Positions 18,230-26,907 of a stretch of 64,000 bases of DNA are shown piece by piece. The position numbers were made by a program, and so were the translations under genes. Every line of letters starts with the position of its first letter. Position 1 is the first letter of the stretch. Below the pieces are notes generated by a model that saw nothing but the letters and a program-made list of their open reading frames with translations, was not told where the DNA came from and made no database searches. The stretch lies in contig NZ_QUZU01000011.1 in assembly GCF_004682055.1 (NCBI RefSeq), positions 62,001 to 126,000 on the forward strand, given 5' to 3'. The stretch comes from Pseudomonas kairouanensis (GTDB lineage Bacteria; Pseudomonadota; Gammaproteobacteria; Pseudomonadales; Pseudomonadaceae).

Positions 18230-21183
18230 ATATCCAGATCCCTGGCTACGACATCGAAGGCGAAATCGGCGAAGGCGCCATGGCCAGCGTGTACCTGGCG
18301 ACCCAGCGTTCGCTGGAGCGCAAGGTGGCGTTGAAGGTGATGGCGGCGGCGTTGGCAGCTGACCCGAGTTTTTGCGAGCGCTTCCTGCGCGAGGGCAAGA
18401 CCCTGGCGCGCCTGTCGCACCCGCACACCGTGACCATCCATGACATCGGCAACGTCGGTGAGCTGTATTACATGGCCATGGAATACCTGCCCAACGGCAC
18501 GCTCAAGGAGCGTATCGCCGCTGGCATGACGCCGGAGCAAGGGGTGACGCTGATCCGCCAAATCGCTTCGGCGCTGGGTTACGCCCACGCTCAGGGCTTG
18601 GTGCACCGCGACGTCAAACCGGCGAACATCCTGTTCCGTGCCGATGGTACGGCGGTGTTGTCGGACTTCGGCATCGCCAAGTCCCTGGACGACCGCACCC
18701 AATTTACCCAGGCCGGTTTTGCCGTGGGCACCCCGAGCTATATGAGCCCGGAACAAGCGCGGGGCCAGGAGATCGATGGCCGCGCCGACCTGTATGCGTT
18801 GGGTGTGGTGCTCTACGAAATCCTCGTCGGCAAGCTGCCCTACAGCGGCACCGACGCGCTGTCCACGGCGCTGGCGCACCTGACCGAACCGCTGCCGGAA
18901 TTGCCGGTGCACCACGGCCGCTACCAACAGGTGTTGCGCAAGCTGTTGGCCAAGGACCCGGCCGAGCGTTACCCGGATGCGGCAGCGTTGTTGCGGGCCT
19001 TGGATGAGTTGCCGGTGGATTCGCCAGAAGCCACGCTGGTGCGGCCGTTAGCGGTTCCGGTGAGTTTTGACCTGGGGGGTATTACTCCGGAGTCCATCGA
19101 GATTCCCACCGACAAACCTCAGCCGCCGCGCCAACCGGTGGTGCCGCCGACTCAGCACAGCGAACAACGTCGCGGCCCGGTGTTGGCGCTGGCGGGCATT
19201 GCGGTGGCGGTTGCCTTGGCCATTGGCGGCGCCAGTTATTGGTGGTTGAGCGGTAGCGATGAACCTGTGGCTAAGCCGCCCGTTGCCGTTGTTCCTGCAG
19301 AGGTGCCAGCGGTTGCCGAAGTGGACGGCGGTCAGCGTCCCTTGCTGATGGCGGGCAAGAAAACCTTGTTCCAGCGTGTGCTCAGCAAGCCCGGCGCCAA
19401 GCTTTCAGCAGACGCCGGCAGCGCGCCGGGCAAGGCGCTGCCGGCGTTCTCCGTGCTGTACGTGTACCAGCGCAAAGACATCGACGGCAGCCCGTGGGTA
19501 CGTGTCGGCGCCGCCACCGATGGGCGCAGCGACGGTTGGTTGCCTGCCTCCCAGGTCAGCGACTGGAAGCAAAGCCTGGTGCTCAAATTCACCGAGCGTT
19601 CGGGCCGTGCGCCCGTGATGTTCCTGCGCCAATCCGGCGAAGTAGAGAAGCTGTTGGCTGATCCCGCTGCCGCCAAAGGCGTGTTGGCCAAGGCGCAGAA
19701 AAACAGCGACGACAATAGCCAGATCCTGGCCCTGGAACCCACCGCCAGCGCAGTGCCGCAAAACCAGTTCTACCTGCTGCCGATCTTCGATTCCAAAGAG
19801 AGCTTCGACGAAAACGGCACGCCGGTGCAGTTGCTGAATGTGGCGTCCATCGACCCTGGCAGCAGCGCCGTGGCGAAACCTGCGACGCCTGTGCTCAATG
19901 CCAACGCCGATGCCTTCCGCACGGCGGTAGTGCTGGTGGTGGACACCACGGTGTCGATGCAGCCCTATATCGACCAGATTCGCGACGTGGTTCACGAACT
20001 GCAAACTCGCATCGCCGAGCGCGGCGAGTTGGACAGCGTCAGCTTCGGCATGGTGGGTTTTCGTAGCAGCACCAAGAAGACGCCGGGGCTGGAGTACGTG
20101 TCCAAAACCCTGATCACCTTGGATCAAGGCCGCGACCCGCAACGCTTCCTCGACCTGGCGCGGCAGGTCAAGGCGTCCACCGTGTCCAGCCACTCCTTCA
20201 ACGAAGATGCGTTCGCCGGGGTGATGCAGGCGGTGGATGGCATGGATTGGTCCGGCTACGGCGGGCGCCTCATCCTGCTGGTCACCGATGCCGGTGCCTT
20301 GCGCAAGAACGACCCGTTCGCCGCTACCCAAATGAACGAAGCCGAAGTGCGCCAGGCCGCGCTGGGCAAGCAGATCAAGATCTACGCCCTGCACCTACGC
20401 ACCGACGCCGGCAAGAAGACCCACGCCGGTGCTGAAAGCCAATACCGCGTTCTCACTGCTGATGCGAACCCGCAGATTGGCGATCTCTACACGCCGGTGC
20501 CCGGTGGTGATGTACGCAAGCTGGGCGAGCGGGTGGATGAGATCGGTACAGTGTTCGCCAACCTCGTGCACCAAGTGCGCAGCAACACGCCGCAGCCGGT
20601 GCCGTTGCTCAATAGCGCACCGAGCCTGGCGGATAAATCCGCAGCGGTCGGCTACGCCATGCACATGGACTTCCTGGGGCGCAAAGCCGCGAGCCAGGCG
20701 CCGCAACTGGTCAGCGCCTGGACGGCTGACCGCGACCTTACCAACCCGGCGCTGCCAGCGTTTCAGGTGTGCGTGATGCTCACCAAGTTGCAGCTCAACG
20801 ACTTGCAGCAGTCGCTGAAGCTGATCGTCGATGCGGCACGCAAAACCCAGACCTCGCCCAAGGATTTCTTCCAGGAAATTGCCAGCGCCTCGGCCTATAT
20901 GAGCCGCGACCCGCAAGCCCTGCGCAAGGGCGGCAACCTGGCCGATGGCGGCATCCTCGGCGAATACCTGGAAGGCCTGCCGTACCGCAGCAAGTCGCTG
21001 AACATGACCCAGGACTTGTGGCTGTCGTTGAGCGTGGCCGAGCAGGAAGACTTTATCGACGAGCTGGACTCGAAAATCCGCCTGTATGAAACCTTCCACA
21101 ACGACGTGGCCAACTGGGTCCGTTTCGGCGCTGCCGAGCCGGGTGATGCGTTGTACCGCGTGCCGTTGTCGACGCTGCCGTGA
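18226..21183 (+). CDS. ppkA: T6SS transmembrane serine/threonine kinase PpkA with periplasmic VWA domain
   Basis: PpkA phosphorylates Fha1 to start assembly in response to cell-envelope contact. The 985-residue product has a cytoplasmic Hanks-type kinase domain (about 7-265) with GEGAMASVY, catalytic Lys37, HRDVKPAN at 127-134 and DFG at 147-149. A Pro-rich linker and a transmembrane helix at about 318-341 follow. The periplasmic part includes an SH3-like stretch (about 370-450) and a von Willebrand A domain starting near residue 563 with a DTTVS metal-site motif. All kinase residues needed for activity are present. It overlaps pppA by 4 bp and tagT by 1 bp. Confidence 0.95.
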   Translation: MNIQIPGYDIEGEIGEGAMASVYLATQRSLERKVALKVMAAALAADPSFCERFLREGKTLARLSHPHTVTIHDIGNVGELYYMAMEYLPNGTLKERIAAGMTPEQGVTLIRQIASALGYAHAQGLVHRDVKPANILFRADGTAVLSDFGIAKSLDDRTQFTQAGFAVGTPSYMSPEQARGQEIDGRADLYALGVVLYEILVGKLPYSGTDALSTALAHLTEPLPELPVHHGRYQQVLRKLLAKDPAERYPDAAALLRALDELPVDSPEATLVRPLAVPVSFDLGGITPESIEIPTDKPQPPRQPVVPPTQHSEQRRGPVLALAGIAVAVALAIGGASYWWLSGSDEPVAKPPVAVVPAEVPAVAEVDGGQRPLLMAGKKTLFQRVLSKPGAKLSADAGSAPGKALPAFSVLYVYQRKDIDGSPWVRVGAATDGRSDGWLPASQVSDWKQSLVLKFTERSGRAPVMFLRQSGEVEKLLADPAAAKGVLAKAQKNSDDNSQILALEPTASAVPQNQFYLLPIFDSKESFDENGTPVQLLNVASIDPGSSAVAKPATPVLNANADAFRTAVVLVVDTTVSMQPYIDQIRDVVHELQTRIAERGELDSVSFGMVGFRSSTKKTPGLEYVSKTLITLDQGRDPQRFLDLARQVKASTVSSHSFNEDAFAGVMQAVDGMDWSGYGGRLILLVTDAGALRKNDPFAATQMNEAEVRQAALGKQIKIYALHLRTDAGKKTHAGAESQYRVLTADANPQIGDLYTPVPGGDVRKLGERVDEIGTVFANLVHQVRSNTPQPVPLLNSAPSLADKSAAVGYAMHMDFLGRKAASQAPQLVSAWTADRDLTNPALPAFQVCVMLTKLQLNDLQQSLKLIVDAARKTQTSPKDFFQEIASASAYMSRDPQALRKGGNLADGGILGEYLEGLPYRSKSLNMTQDLWLSLSVAEQEDFIDELDSKIRLYETFHNDVANWVRFGAAEPGDALYRVPLSTLP

Positions 21184-21887
21184 TGCTGAACCTGAGCGCA
21201 GTGCACAAGAGCCGGGGCGTGGGGAGCCAGCGCTATAGCCTGGTGATTCCGGCGCTGGCGCTGCGGGCGGGTGAGCAGGTGGCGATTGTCGGGCCCAGCG
21301 GCTGCGGCAAAAGCACCTTGCTGGATTTGCTGGCGCTGGTGTTGGCGCCGGATTCGGTGGGCCAGTTTGATTTCAATCAGGTCGATATCGGCGGGCTGTG
21401 GCGGGCTGATCGGCAGACCACCCTGGCCCAATTGCGCAGCCAGCAGTTGGGCTATGTGCTGCAAACCGGCGGGCTGCTGGGGTTTCTCGATGTGCGCAGC
21501 AATATCGCATTGTCTCGACAGCTGTTGGGCTTGAAAGACGATGGCAGCGTGGCGCGGCTGGCTGAGCAGTTGGAGATCAGCGATCAGTTGGCGAAGAAAC
21601 CGGCGGCATTGTCGGTGGGCCAGCGCCAGCGCGTCAGTTGTGCCCGCGCCCTGGCCCATGCGCCGCAATTGGTGCTGGCCGATGAGCCGACGGCATCCCT
21701 CGATCCGCTGAACGCCGAGCGCGTGATGCAGGCTCTGCTGGCTCAGGCCCGCGAGCACCGTGCGGCCTGCGTGATCGCCACCCATGACGAGCCTCTGGCC
21801 CGTGCCAGCGGCTTGCAGGTGCGCCGCATCCGTTGCCGTCGCGACGCCGACGGCGGTGTTACCGCCACCCTCGGGGAGCCGTGCTGA
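21183..21887 (+). CDS. tagT: T6SS-associated ABC transporter ATPase TagT
   Basis: TagT and TagS form a LolCDE-like ABC complex upstream of PpkA in the signalling cascade. The 234-residue product has Walker A GPSGCGKST (37-45), the Q-loop, an LSVGQ signature in place of the usual LSGGQ, Walker B LVLADEPTASLD and the switch histidine in ATHDE. The ATG at 21183 shares one base with the ppkA stop. A GTG one codon earlier is also possible. The order ppkA-tagT-tagS-tagR-tagQ matches the HSI-I cluster of P. aeruginosa. Confidence 0.92.
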   Translation: MLNLSAVHKSRGVGSQRYSLVIPALALRAGEQVAIVGPSGCGKSTLLDLLALVLAPDSVGQFDFNQVDIGGLWRADRQTTLAQLRSQQLGYVLQTGGLLGFLDVRSNIALSRQLLGLKDDGSVARLAEQLEISDQLAKKPAALSVGQRQRVSCARALAHAPQLVLADEPTASLDPLNAERVMQALLAQAREHRAACVIATHDEPLARASGLQVRRIRCRRDADGGVTATLGEPC

Positions 21888-23065
21888 TGCGCCTTGGTCT
21901 GGTGGCTTCCCTGGCGTGGCAGGACTATCGCAACGATGCGTGGCTGTCGGCCTGTTCGGTGCTGGCGTTGGTGGCGGTGATCGCGCCGTTGCTGGTGTTA
22001 TTCGGCCTGAAATTTGGACTGGTTGGCAGTTTGACCGAACGTTTGGAAAACGACCCCGCCACCCGTGAAATTATTCCGTTGGGCGGTGGTCGATTCAGCA
22101 GCGCATTTATCCGTCAGTTGGGCGAGCGCAGTGATGTGGCGTTTGCGCTACCGCGTACGCGGCAGATTGCGGCGACGGCGCAGGTGGGCACGCTGACCTT
22201 GGAAATGCTGCCTACGGCCTCGGGTGACCCGTTGTTGAGCGGCCTGCCGATGCCTGAAGGCCTGGATCAGGTTGTGCTTAGCCACACCGCCGCCGAAAAG
22301 CTTGCGGCGCGGCCCGGCGATGGATTGGAGATCAGCTTTGCACGGCAAGTGGCGGGGCGCATCGAGGCCCAGCGCACACGCGTGCAGGTGCTGGCGGTGT
22401 TGCCGCTGCAAGCTTTTGCTCGAGACGGGTTGTTTGCCGACCTGAGCGTGTTGGAAGCGGCGGAAGATTATCGGGACGGCCGTGCAGTCCCGGCGTTGGG
22501 CTGGGACGGTGAAGCGCCAAGCGGACAGCGGATCTATCCGGCGTTTCGTTTGTATGCCCGCACCCTTATCGATGTGGAACCGCTGCGGCGGTTTTTCGCC
22601 GGACAGAATGTGTTGGTCTCGACCCAGGCCCAGGCCATCGCCCAGGTGCAGTCATTGAGCCGCAACCTGTCGATCGTGTTCTGGGTAATTGCGGGGTTGG
22701 CGTTGGCGGGGGCGTTTGCGGCGGTCTTTGCCGGGGCGTTGGCCGCCGTGGCGCGCAAGCGTCGGGAATTGTCGGTGTTGCGCCTGTTGGGCTTTTCTAC
22801 CGCTGGGCTGTTGCTGTTTGTGGTGTTGCAGGCGCTCTACAGCGCAGGCTTCGCTGCCGTACTCAGTGCCGGCCTGTATGGCTTGGCCGAAGCGGCGTTG
22901 AATCAATTATTTGTGCAGGTGCCGGGCGAGCACGCCAGTCACCTGCTGGCCCGTCATTATGGCCTGGCCCTGGTTGCAGTCATGGGCGTCAGCGCCGTGG
23001 CGGCGGCCTGTGGCGGTTGGCGAGTGGCGCGTATCCAGGCTTCTGAAGGAATCAGAGATGTTTAA
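21887..23065 (+). CDS. tagS: T6SS-associated ABC transporter permease TagS
   Basis: TagS is the FtsX/MacB-type inner-membrane permease that works with TagT. The start at 21887 overlaps the tagT stop and gives 392 residues beginning MRLGLVASLAWQDYRND. An in-frame ATG 18 codons upstream lies within tagT and was rejected. One transmembrane helix lies at about 19-42, a large periplasmic domain follows, and three helices lie in the last 140 residues (RKRRELSVLRLLGFS loop), the standard FtsX layout. The last 8 bp overlap tagR. Confidence 0.92.
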   Translation: MRLGLVASLAWQDYRNDAWLSACSVLALVAVIAPLLVLFGLKFGLVGSLTERLENDPATREIIPLGGGRFSSAFIRQLGERSDVAFALPRTRQIAATAQVGTLTLEMLPTASGDPLLSGLPMPEGLDQVVLSHTAAEKLAARPGDGLEISFARQVAGRIEAQRTRVQVLAVLPLQAFARDGLFADLSVLEAAEDYRDGRAVPALGWDGEAPSGQRIYPAFRLYARTLIDVEPLRRFFAGQNVLVSTQAQAIAQVQSLSRNLSIVFWVIAGLALAGAFAAVFAGALAAVARKRRELSVLRLLGFSTAGLLLFVVLQALYSAGFAAVLSAGLYGLAEAALNQLFVQVPGEHASHLLARHYGLALVAVMGVSAVAAACGGWRVARIQASEGIRDV

Positions 23066-24767
23066 GTTACTGGGCGCCTGTGTGGCGCTGAGCCTGGCCT
23101 CGATGGCCTGGGCCGATGAGGCAAGCGACAAGCTCGACAACCCCAAGCCGTTGGAAGGTGACGTCAGCCTGCCGTTGCCGTGCGACGGCAACATGGTGTT
23201 CCGCTACGCCTATGTGCTGGCCCAGGGCACCCTGGATGACCGTGAGATCAGCCTCGGTTACCCCTTTGCCGAAGGCGAGGCGGGCTATCAGCAGTCGTTT
23301 ATTTCCGGTTACCGCCGCGACTATATCAACGGCCAGTTCACGCTGAAGGACTTGCCCAAGCAATGGAACAAAGTCATCGCGCCGTTGATGCCCAAGACCG
23401 AGGCCAAGACCCCGCTCAAGCCCATGCTGTACTTCATTGGCAAGTACGAAGTGACCGCCCGCCAGTACGCCCAGGTGATGGCCCAGGCCCAGTCCCTGGC
23501 CAGCGGCGAGCCGGCGCCGGCCTGCGATGTGCCTGCCGGTATGGCCGGGCGTTTGCCCAAGGTGAAACTGTCACGCTTTGAAGCCGAACGCTTCTCGGCG
23601 GTGTACAGCGCCTGGTTGATGAAATACCACCGCGATTTGCTGCCCGTCAGCGGGCGTGGCTCATCGGCAGATGAAGGTGGCGTTGGTTTTGTACGCCTGC
23701 CCACCGAAGTGGAGTGGGAGTTTGCTGCGCGCGGCGGCCAGGCGGTCAGCCGTCAGGACCTGGAAGGGCGGCTGTTCCCGCGCCGTGCCGAAGGCAGCGA
23801 CAGCGACGGCCCGCTGGGTGATTACGCGGTGTTCAATCAGGTCGCCGGCGGCACCGGACAGGCCGCACGCTTGATGCCTATCGGCACCAAGTTGCCTAAC
23901 CCCATCGGTATGTTCGACGTGATTGGCAACGCTGCCGAAATGGTCCAGGAATCCTTCCAGCTGGTACACGCCGGGCGTCGCCAGGGCACCTACGGCGGCT
24001 TCGTGGTCAAGGGCGGCAACTACCTGGAAGGCGAGGGCACGCTGTTTACCGGCATGCGCCGCGAGTACCCGTTGTTCGCCGCCGATGGCACCGAGCAAAG
24101 CAACGAGACCACCGGTTTTCGCGTGGCGATTGGCGCGTTGTCGGCACCGCGTTCGCGCTACAAGGAACTGTTTGCCCAGTGGCAGAAAGAAGGCCGCCTG
24201 GCCGCGCTGACCGATGCCATCGACGACGCCCAGGACCCGACCAAGCGCCTGGACAGCATCATCGCCGCCAGCGTCGACCCCAAGCTGCAGGCCGAGTTGG
24301 GGTTGGTCAACGAAGAGCTCAAGCGCAACGTCTCGCTGATCGCCCAGCAACGCGAAGAAGCGGCGGGCAATTTGATCCAGTCGGCCGCGTTGGTGGCCGA
24401 GACCATCGCCAACTACAACATCCGCCTGGCCAACCTGCAGAAGAGTCGCCAGCAGGCCAAGGACAACAAGGACGAGGCCAGCGTGCAGCTGTTTGACATG
24501 GCTATCGCCAATGGCCGCAACGCGCTGGACGGCGCGGTGGCGATTTACATCGACAACCTGGCCACTGGCACGCGCTACACCGACGCGGTGATCCAGGCGC
24601 AGTTTCAACGCATCAAGGAAGAGTTGGATCGCAAGCCCGTGCTCGGCAAGAGCCTGGTGACGCGCGCGACACTGTTCGTCCGCCATGTCGGCAACTACCG
24701 CAAGCAACAGCGGGCCGACCCGGCGACGATCTTGAAGGAATTGCTCGCAGCGAGCGGTCAGCGATGA
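23058..24767 (+). CDS. tagR: T6SS periplasmic signalling protein TagR (formylglycine-generating-enzyme-like)
   Basis: TagR promotes PpkA activation from the periplasm in HSI-I systems. The 569-residue product has a signal peptide with likely cleavage after ASMAWA (residue 19-20). A sulfatase-modifying/FGE fold follows (about 110-360) with RLPTEVEWEFAARGG, GNAAEMVQE and the C-terminal GFRVA motif. The last 200 residues are helical and probably coiled coil. The start overlaps tagS, which excludes the longer in-frame reading that begins inside tagS. Confidence 0.92.
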   Translation: MFKLLGACVALSLASMAWADEASDKLDNPKPLEGDVSLPLPCDGNMVFRYAYVLAQGTLDDREISLGYPFAEGEAGYQQSFISGYRRDYINGQFTLKDLPKQWNKVIAPLMPKTEAKTPLKPMLYFIGKYEVTARQYAQVMAQAQSLASGEPAPACDVPAGMAGRLPKVKLSRFEAERFSAVYSAWLMKYHRDLLPVSGRGSSADEGGVGFVRLPTEVEWEFAARGGQAVSRQDLEGRLFPRRAEGSDSDGPLGDYAVFNQVAGGTGQAARLMPIGTKLPNPIGMFDVIGNAAEMVQESFQLVHAGRRQGTYGGFVVKGGNYLEGEGTLFTGMRREYPLFAADGTEQSNETTGFRVAIGALSAPRSRYKELFAQWQKEGRLAALTDAIDDAQDPTKRLDSIIAASVDPKLQAELGLVNEELKRNVSLIAQQREEAAGNLIQSAALVAETIANYNIRLANLQKSRQQAKDNKDEASVQLFDMAIANGRNALDGAVAIYIDNLATGTRYTDAVIQAQFQRIKEELDRKPVLGKSLVTRATLFVRHVGNYRKQQRADPATILKELLAASGQR

Positions 24768-24851
24768 GCGCTGGCTGTATGGCGAGCTTGGAAGGGACTC
24801 AGGCGGCGGTGGGCCGTGCTGGGCAAGTCAAACTAAACAGAGAACACACCT

Positions 24852-25775
24852 ATGCTTTTTTCCCGTAAGGCGGTTTCCAAGCGTCACTTGTTGTTGATCG
24901 CGGCTGGTTTCAGCACTGTGCTGACCGGTTGCGCCACGTCGCCGGCCGGTAAGGTCGCGTCGAGCACCAAGGTCGAGTACTACCCCAATTGCTACGAGCC
25001 GGTGCAGCACCTGCGTGCCACCGACTCGGACATGACCAAATCGGTCGTGACCGGTGCTGCCATCGGCGCGGCCGGCGGTGCCTTGCTGGGCGCCCTGACC
25101 GGCGACAAGGAAAAACGCGGTCGCAATGCCGCCATCGGTGCAGCGGGCGGCGCGTTGGCCGGTGGCGCGGCGGGTTACTACACCGAGCGTCAAAAGCAGA
25201 TCAGCGATGACAACCAGCGCATTGCGTCGTACTCCACTGACTTCAACAAAAGCGCGTCCGATATCGACCGCAGCACCGCCTACGCCAAGGCGTCGCAGCA
25301 GTGCTATCAGAGCTCGTTCACCAAGCTGGTGGCTGACCGTAAGGCCAAGACCGTCAACGACACCGAAGGCCGCAAGCGCCTGGCAGAAATCGTCGCGGGC
25401 CTGAAGGAATCCAATGACCTGATCGTCGCGGTCAACGGCAAAGCCAGCGAAGACCTGAACAACTACACCCAGGCTTACGAGAAAGACCTGCAACAAGTGG
25501 GCGTGCAGCGTACCGACGTGGTCACCGTAGCCACTGCCGATACCACACCGGTGACCCCGCCTGCCAAAGGCAAGAAGGCCGTGAAACCGGCGAAGAAGCC
25601 CGTACTGCCAACCGTACCGAAAGAAGCGGTGACCACCGAGAAGAGCATCCAGACCGTGCAGGCCAAGCAAGCTGAAAGCAAGCAGGTCGCCAGCGCCGGT
25701 AAAGCGCAGCTCGAAGGCTCGTGCCGCGATCCAAACCTGGCCGACTGGGCGCCGGTGCCTTGCCCAAACGTTTAA
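24852..25775 (+). CDS. tagQ: T6SS outer-membrane lipoprotein TagQ
   Basis: TagQ is an outer-membrane lipoprotein that holds TagR at the membrane. The 307-residue product has a signal peptide with lipobox LTGC (Cys27), a glycine-zipper segment (about 70-115, GAAIGAAGGALLGALTGD and a second GAAGGALAGGAAG), a helical middle and a Lys/Pro-rich C-terminal linker. It lies 84 bp after tagR and is followed by a terminator at 25807-25848, so it closes the rightward T6SS operon. The gap may carry a minor promoter, but none is clear. Confidence 0.9.
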   Translation: MLFSRKAVSKRHLLLIAAGFSTVLTGCATSPAGKVASSTKVEYYPNCYEPVQHLRATDSDMTKSVVTGAAIGAAGGALLGALTGDKEKRGRNAAIGAAGGALAGGAAGYYTERQKQISDDNQRIASYSTDFNKSASDIDRSTAYAKASQQCYQSSFTKLVADRKAKTVNDTEGRKRLAEIVAGLKESNDLIVAVNGKASEDLNNYTQAYEKDLQQVGVQRTDVVTVATADTTPVTPPAKGKKAVKPAKKPVLPTVPKEAVTTEKSIQTVQAKQAESKQVASAGKAQLEGSCRDPNLADWAPVPCPNV

Positions 25776-25806
25776 GTAACATGCTGCTATAAGCGTCAAA
25801 CGCAAG

Positions 25807-25848
25807 CCGATCTTCCGCTAATGCGCAAGATCGGTGGCGTTCTTTTTG
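25807..25848 (+). terminator. Intrinsic terminator after tagQ
   Basis: Perfect 8-bp stem CCGATCTT (25807-25814) / AAGATCGG (25827-25834) with a 12-nt loop, then TGGCG and the run TTCTTTTT. The spacer before the T-run is longer than ideal, so readthrough into the next gene is possible. Confidence 0.7.
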
Positions 25849-25899
25849 CAAATCGTTACACTGCTGCGGCCACTCAATAATTACACCGAGGCCGTGTGC

Positions 25900-26274
25900 A
25901 TGAAATTTCGTCTTCTTCTGTGGGTGCTGGGCCTGATGATGGGCAAAGCCAGCCGCACCAACCCTGCGTTCCAGCAACAGCTGGGTGACAAAGACCTGGC
26001 GTTCCAGGTGCAGACCCTCGACGGCAAAGTCGCCCGTCATTTCATCGTCAAAGACCAGCGCATCACCAGCCGTTCGGGTGTACACCCGTCGCCTGCGTTT
26101 GCTATCGCCTTTAAAGATGCCGCCTACGGCTTCGCCACGATGCAGGCGAAGAACAAGCAACTGGCGTTCATGACGGGGATTCAGGACAAGTCGATCCAGA
26201 TCAAGGGCAACCCGGCACTGGTGATCTGGTTCCAGGGGTTGACCAAGTATTTGAAGCCGAAGAAAAAGAAGTAA
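25900..26274 (+). CDS. Small SCP2-like (sterol-carrier-fold) protein of unknown function
   Basis: The 124-residue product begins MKFRLLLWVLGLMMGKASR, with a hydrophobic N-terminus that could be a membrane anchor, and ends in a lysine run (KPKKKK). The middle (about 25-110) resembles the SCP2 sterol-transfer fold: ARHFIVKDQRITSRSG, PAFAIAFKD, then GIQDKSIQIKGNPALVIWF. A longer reading from 25834 overlaps the tagQ terminator and was rejected. Its last 127 bp are duplicated at 26908-27034. I know similar genes next to the HDOD gene in other pseudomonads, sometimes misnamed helicase. No function can be assigned. Confidence 0.75.
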   Translation: MKFRLLLWVLGLMMGKASRTNPAFQQQLGDKDLAFQVQTLDGKVARHFIVKDQRITSRSGVHPSPAFAIAFKDAAYGFATMQAKNKQLAFMTGIQDKSIQIKGNPALVIWFQGLTKYLKPKKKK

Positions 26275-26563
26275 CTGTAGGAGCGAGCTTGCTCGCGAAG
26301 GTCGTTAACGATCACGCGGGGTGCCTGACACCCCGCAGTGTTCTCGGGTTTTCGCGAGCAAGCTTGCTCCTACATGTTCAGTTCTGATTGAACTGGGACG
26401 CCAGTTCACGCAACAACACCTCAGCATCCAGCACCTTGCCCACCACTTCCTCAGCCTTGTCCCGGCTCAAGCCCAAACGCTCCAGCAACGCATCCGGGAT
26501 GGCTTCATCCGGCCCGGAGCCAATGCCGCGGCTGCGCAGCAGGCACACCAGATTCGGGTACTC
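26148..26563. repeat. Direct duplication, left copy (SCP2 3' end + REP pair + HDOD-gene 3' end)
   Basis: This segment repeats at 26908-27333 in the same orientation. Offset is 760 bp at the start, 761 after one T difference in the REP, and 770 after a 9-bp deletion. By eye the first 230 bp are about 99% identical, whereas the last 185 bp (HDOD 3' end) are only about 88% identical. The left copy contains the intact end of the SCP2-like gene. Confidence 0.92.
26276..26374. repeat. REP pair (GTAGGAGCGAGC family), left duplicate
   Basis: TGTAGGAGCGAGC...GCTTGCTCCTACA inverted pair directly after the SCP2-like gene stop. It also contains GCGGGGTGCC/TGACACCCCGC in the middle. It is part of the larger direct duplication. 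Confidence 0.88.
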
Positions 26564-26567
26564 AGTT
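26378..26567 (-). pseudogene. Remnant of the YbaK-HDOD gene 3' end
   Basis: Read on the minus strand this encodes the last 60 or so residues of the HDOD protein, from EYPNLVCLLRSRGIGSG to ASQFNQN and a TGA at 26380-26378. Compared with the intact gene (stop at 27139) it lacks three codons (Ala-Val-Arg after VCL) and differs at about 20 bases, several of them synonymous. It has no start and is joined at its 5' side to the foreign insert. The pattern suggests it came from a related strain rather than by simple local copying. Confidence 0.85.
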
Positions 26568-26789
26568 CTACGCTTTTGCTAAACCGCCAAAAGTTGACGA
26601 ACTTGCTCCTGTGTTACGCACATATGTAACCTTGTCGCCCACCGCGTAATTTCCATTGGCGACGATAGTGACCTCACCACTTCCATCGTCTGCTTTGACG
26701 CTCACTGTCTGGCTCGTTGAGTGGGGACCTGTCATCCTGGTTCCCAATTTCGTTACAGTGCCTGTAAGTTGTGTCTGCGTGACTGGCAT
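26568..26789 (-). CDS. Orphan 73-residue protein inside the duplicated region
   Basis: I do not recognise this gene. It starts at an ATG with a good GAGGAG site seven bases upstream and encodes MPVTQTQLTGTVTKLGTRM..., ending FGGLAKA. The composition is rich in Thr, Ser, Gly and Val, with no signal peptide or membrane segment. The segment VSVKADDGSGEVTIVANGNY-AVGDKVTYV alternates like a small beta barrel (OB-like), which is inference only. Base composition is visibly more AT-rich than the neighbours. A TTGACA-like box lies upstream at 26875-26870, with no clear -10 partner. It is flanked by the two direct copies. Confidence 0.65.
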   Translation of the reverse strand: MPVTQTQLTGTVTKLGTRMTGPHSTSQTVSVKADDGSGEVTIVANGNYAVGDKVTYVRNTGASSSTFGGLAKA

Positions 26790-26907
26790 GAGTTTTCTCC
26801 TCAGGGCTCGTCATTGGGTTGCAGTAACTACTCATGCCGATTAGATCACTCGGAAGTTGTCCCGAATACTGTCAACCCTCACAGGTAGTCGCACACCCTG
26901 CTCTTCT

